A stretch of DNA of 64,000 bases, taken from the NCBI GenBank assembly GCA_017622995.1, contig JAGAQA010000045.1, forward strand, positions 32,919 to 96,918. Reading direction: 5' to 3'. The stretch is from Oscillospiraceae bacterium (GTDB lineage Bacteria; Bacillota; Clostridia; Oscillospirales; Oscillospiraceae). This document shows, piece by piece, positions 63,795 to 64,000 of this stretch. Within the stretch, counting starts at the first letter, position 1. The number at the start of each line of letters is the position of its first letter. The position numbers and the translations under genes were made by a program. A model generated the notes under the pieces. It saw nothing but the letters and a program-made list of their open reading frames with translations. It did not search any database and had not been told where the DNA came from.

Positions 63795-63820
63795 CCCCTG
63801 CCGCAAGGCAGGGGAATTTC
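63795..63820 (+). terminator. Hairpin terminator downstream of the PH-domain gene
   Basis: A perfect 8-bp stem (63795-63802 with 63807-63814) with a GCAA loop is followed by AATTTCT, a weak T-tract. Confidence 0.55.
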
Positions 63821-63832
63821 TATGTATGCGGC

Positions 63833-63861
63833 TTTACCTTCCGGGAAAAGTATGCTATGAT
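63833..63861 (+). promoter_or_regulatory. Promoter-like sequence in front of the hairpin cluster
   Basis: TTTACC (63833-63838), a 17-bp spacer and TATGAT (63856-63861) predict a transcript start near 63868, at the left arm of the structured element. Confidence 0.5.
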
Positions 63862-63863
63862 AA

Positions 63864-63960
63864 TGTCTGCTGAATAAGCCGCCAATGCGGCTTATTCACA
63901 CACCGAAGGTGTGTAATTTCAAAAAATGGCTCTTTTTAACCATTTTTTGAAATTCAGACA
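63864..63960 (+). other. Four-way-junction-like palindrome cluster, possible structured RNA or mobile repeat
   Basis: TGTCTG (63864-63869) pairs with CAGACA (63955-63960) and encloses three abutting perfect hairpins. They have 11 bp with loop CAAT (63872-63897), 7 bp with loop GAA (63898-63914), and 15 bp with a 10-nt loop (63915-63954). Almost every base is paired. No open frame and no known RNA family is recognised. The rest of 63645-64000 holds only repeats and hairpins. Confidence 0.55.
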
Positions 63961-63982
63961 GCAATCAATGCGTAGCTTTTCC

Positions 63983-64000
63983 TGCATGGCGAACCATGCA
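63983..64000. repeat. Fourth perfect hairpin at the window edge
   Basis: A 7-bp stem TGCATGG/CCATGCA with a CGAA loop ends exactly at the window end. It may continue the preceding cluster. Confidence 0.55.

Overview
The window is GC-rich chromosomal DNA from an anaerobic, endospore-forming member of the Firmicutes (Clostridia), most likely an Oscillospiraceae-type gut bacterium. The reasons are spo0A and spoIVA, several small clostridial families (DUF1540, DUF6472, DUF4349, DUF6291, GGGtGRT), Gram-positive lipoproteins, strong AGGAGG ribosome sites and sigma-A promoters with 17-bp spacers. The species assignment is inference.

Layout. 1-5300: a cut CPA2-type antiporter, an MscS channel, then a DnaD/DnaC-like primosome pair running into a HAD phosphatase and an HD-domain nucleotidase, followed by tRNA-Leu(UAA). 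5400-9600: accessory island at the tRNA 3' end. It holds a truncated tyrosine integrase and a 3.65-kb segment bounded by an exact 26-bp direct repeat, which carries one large secreted coiled-coil protein with a catalytically dead NlpC/P60-like tail. 9667-13062: a soluble multi-PAS hybrid histidine kinase. 13271-13346: the 3' end of a group II intron. 13344-22295: a nucleoside uptake and salvage cluster (BMP lipoprotein, ABC ATPase and two permeases, cdd, deoB, deoD, deoC, tdk).

22488-26531: a DUF4349 lipoprotein, then a divergent nickel-type locus: a His-rich CsoR/RcnR-like regulator with larE, larB and a stand-alone larC C-terminal domain on one side, and a His-rich protein plus a CooT-like protein on the other. 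26641-29921: small housekeeping and hypothetical genes. 30115-32794: araD-ptsH-ptsI, with an HPr lacking the regulatory serine. 33051-37616: gdhA and a NUDIX-mnmE-cysteine desulfurase operon. 37823-39876: a YesM/YesN-type two-component system. 40146-48096: hemolysin III, lysA, a CBS protein, a lipoprotein with a HExxH motif, and small genes. 48376-53271: glmM with a left-handed beta-helix protein, spo0A with an array of 0A boxes, an HtrA protease and a DUF1540 protein. 53538-55244: a NifU-like scaffold plus GGGtGRT protein pair. 55650-57226: a lipoprotein between repeat blocks and a DUF6291 protein followed by a DnaA-box-like array. 57499-61487: gpsA-plsY-der and yceD-rpmF. 61710-63644: spoIVA and a PH-domain protein. 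The right edge holds a run of perfect hairpins behind a promoter-like sequence.

Intergenic space is rich in dispersed repeats: TTGACAA-type heptamer arrays framing a MITE-like unit, a 145-bp inverted-repeat element, and three other palindromic families. The best candidates for undescribed biology are the nickel-type locus, the island protein with its inactive peptidase fold, the NifU-like/GGGtGRT pair, and the hairpin cluster at the right edge.
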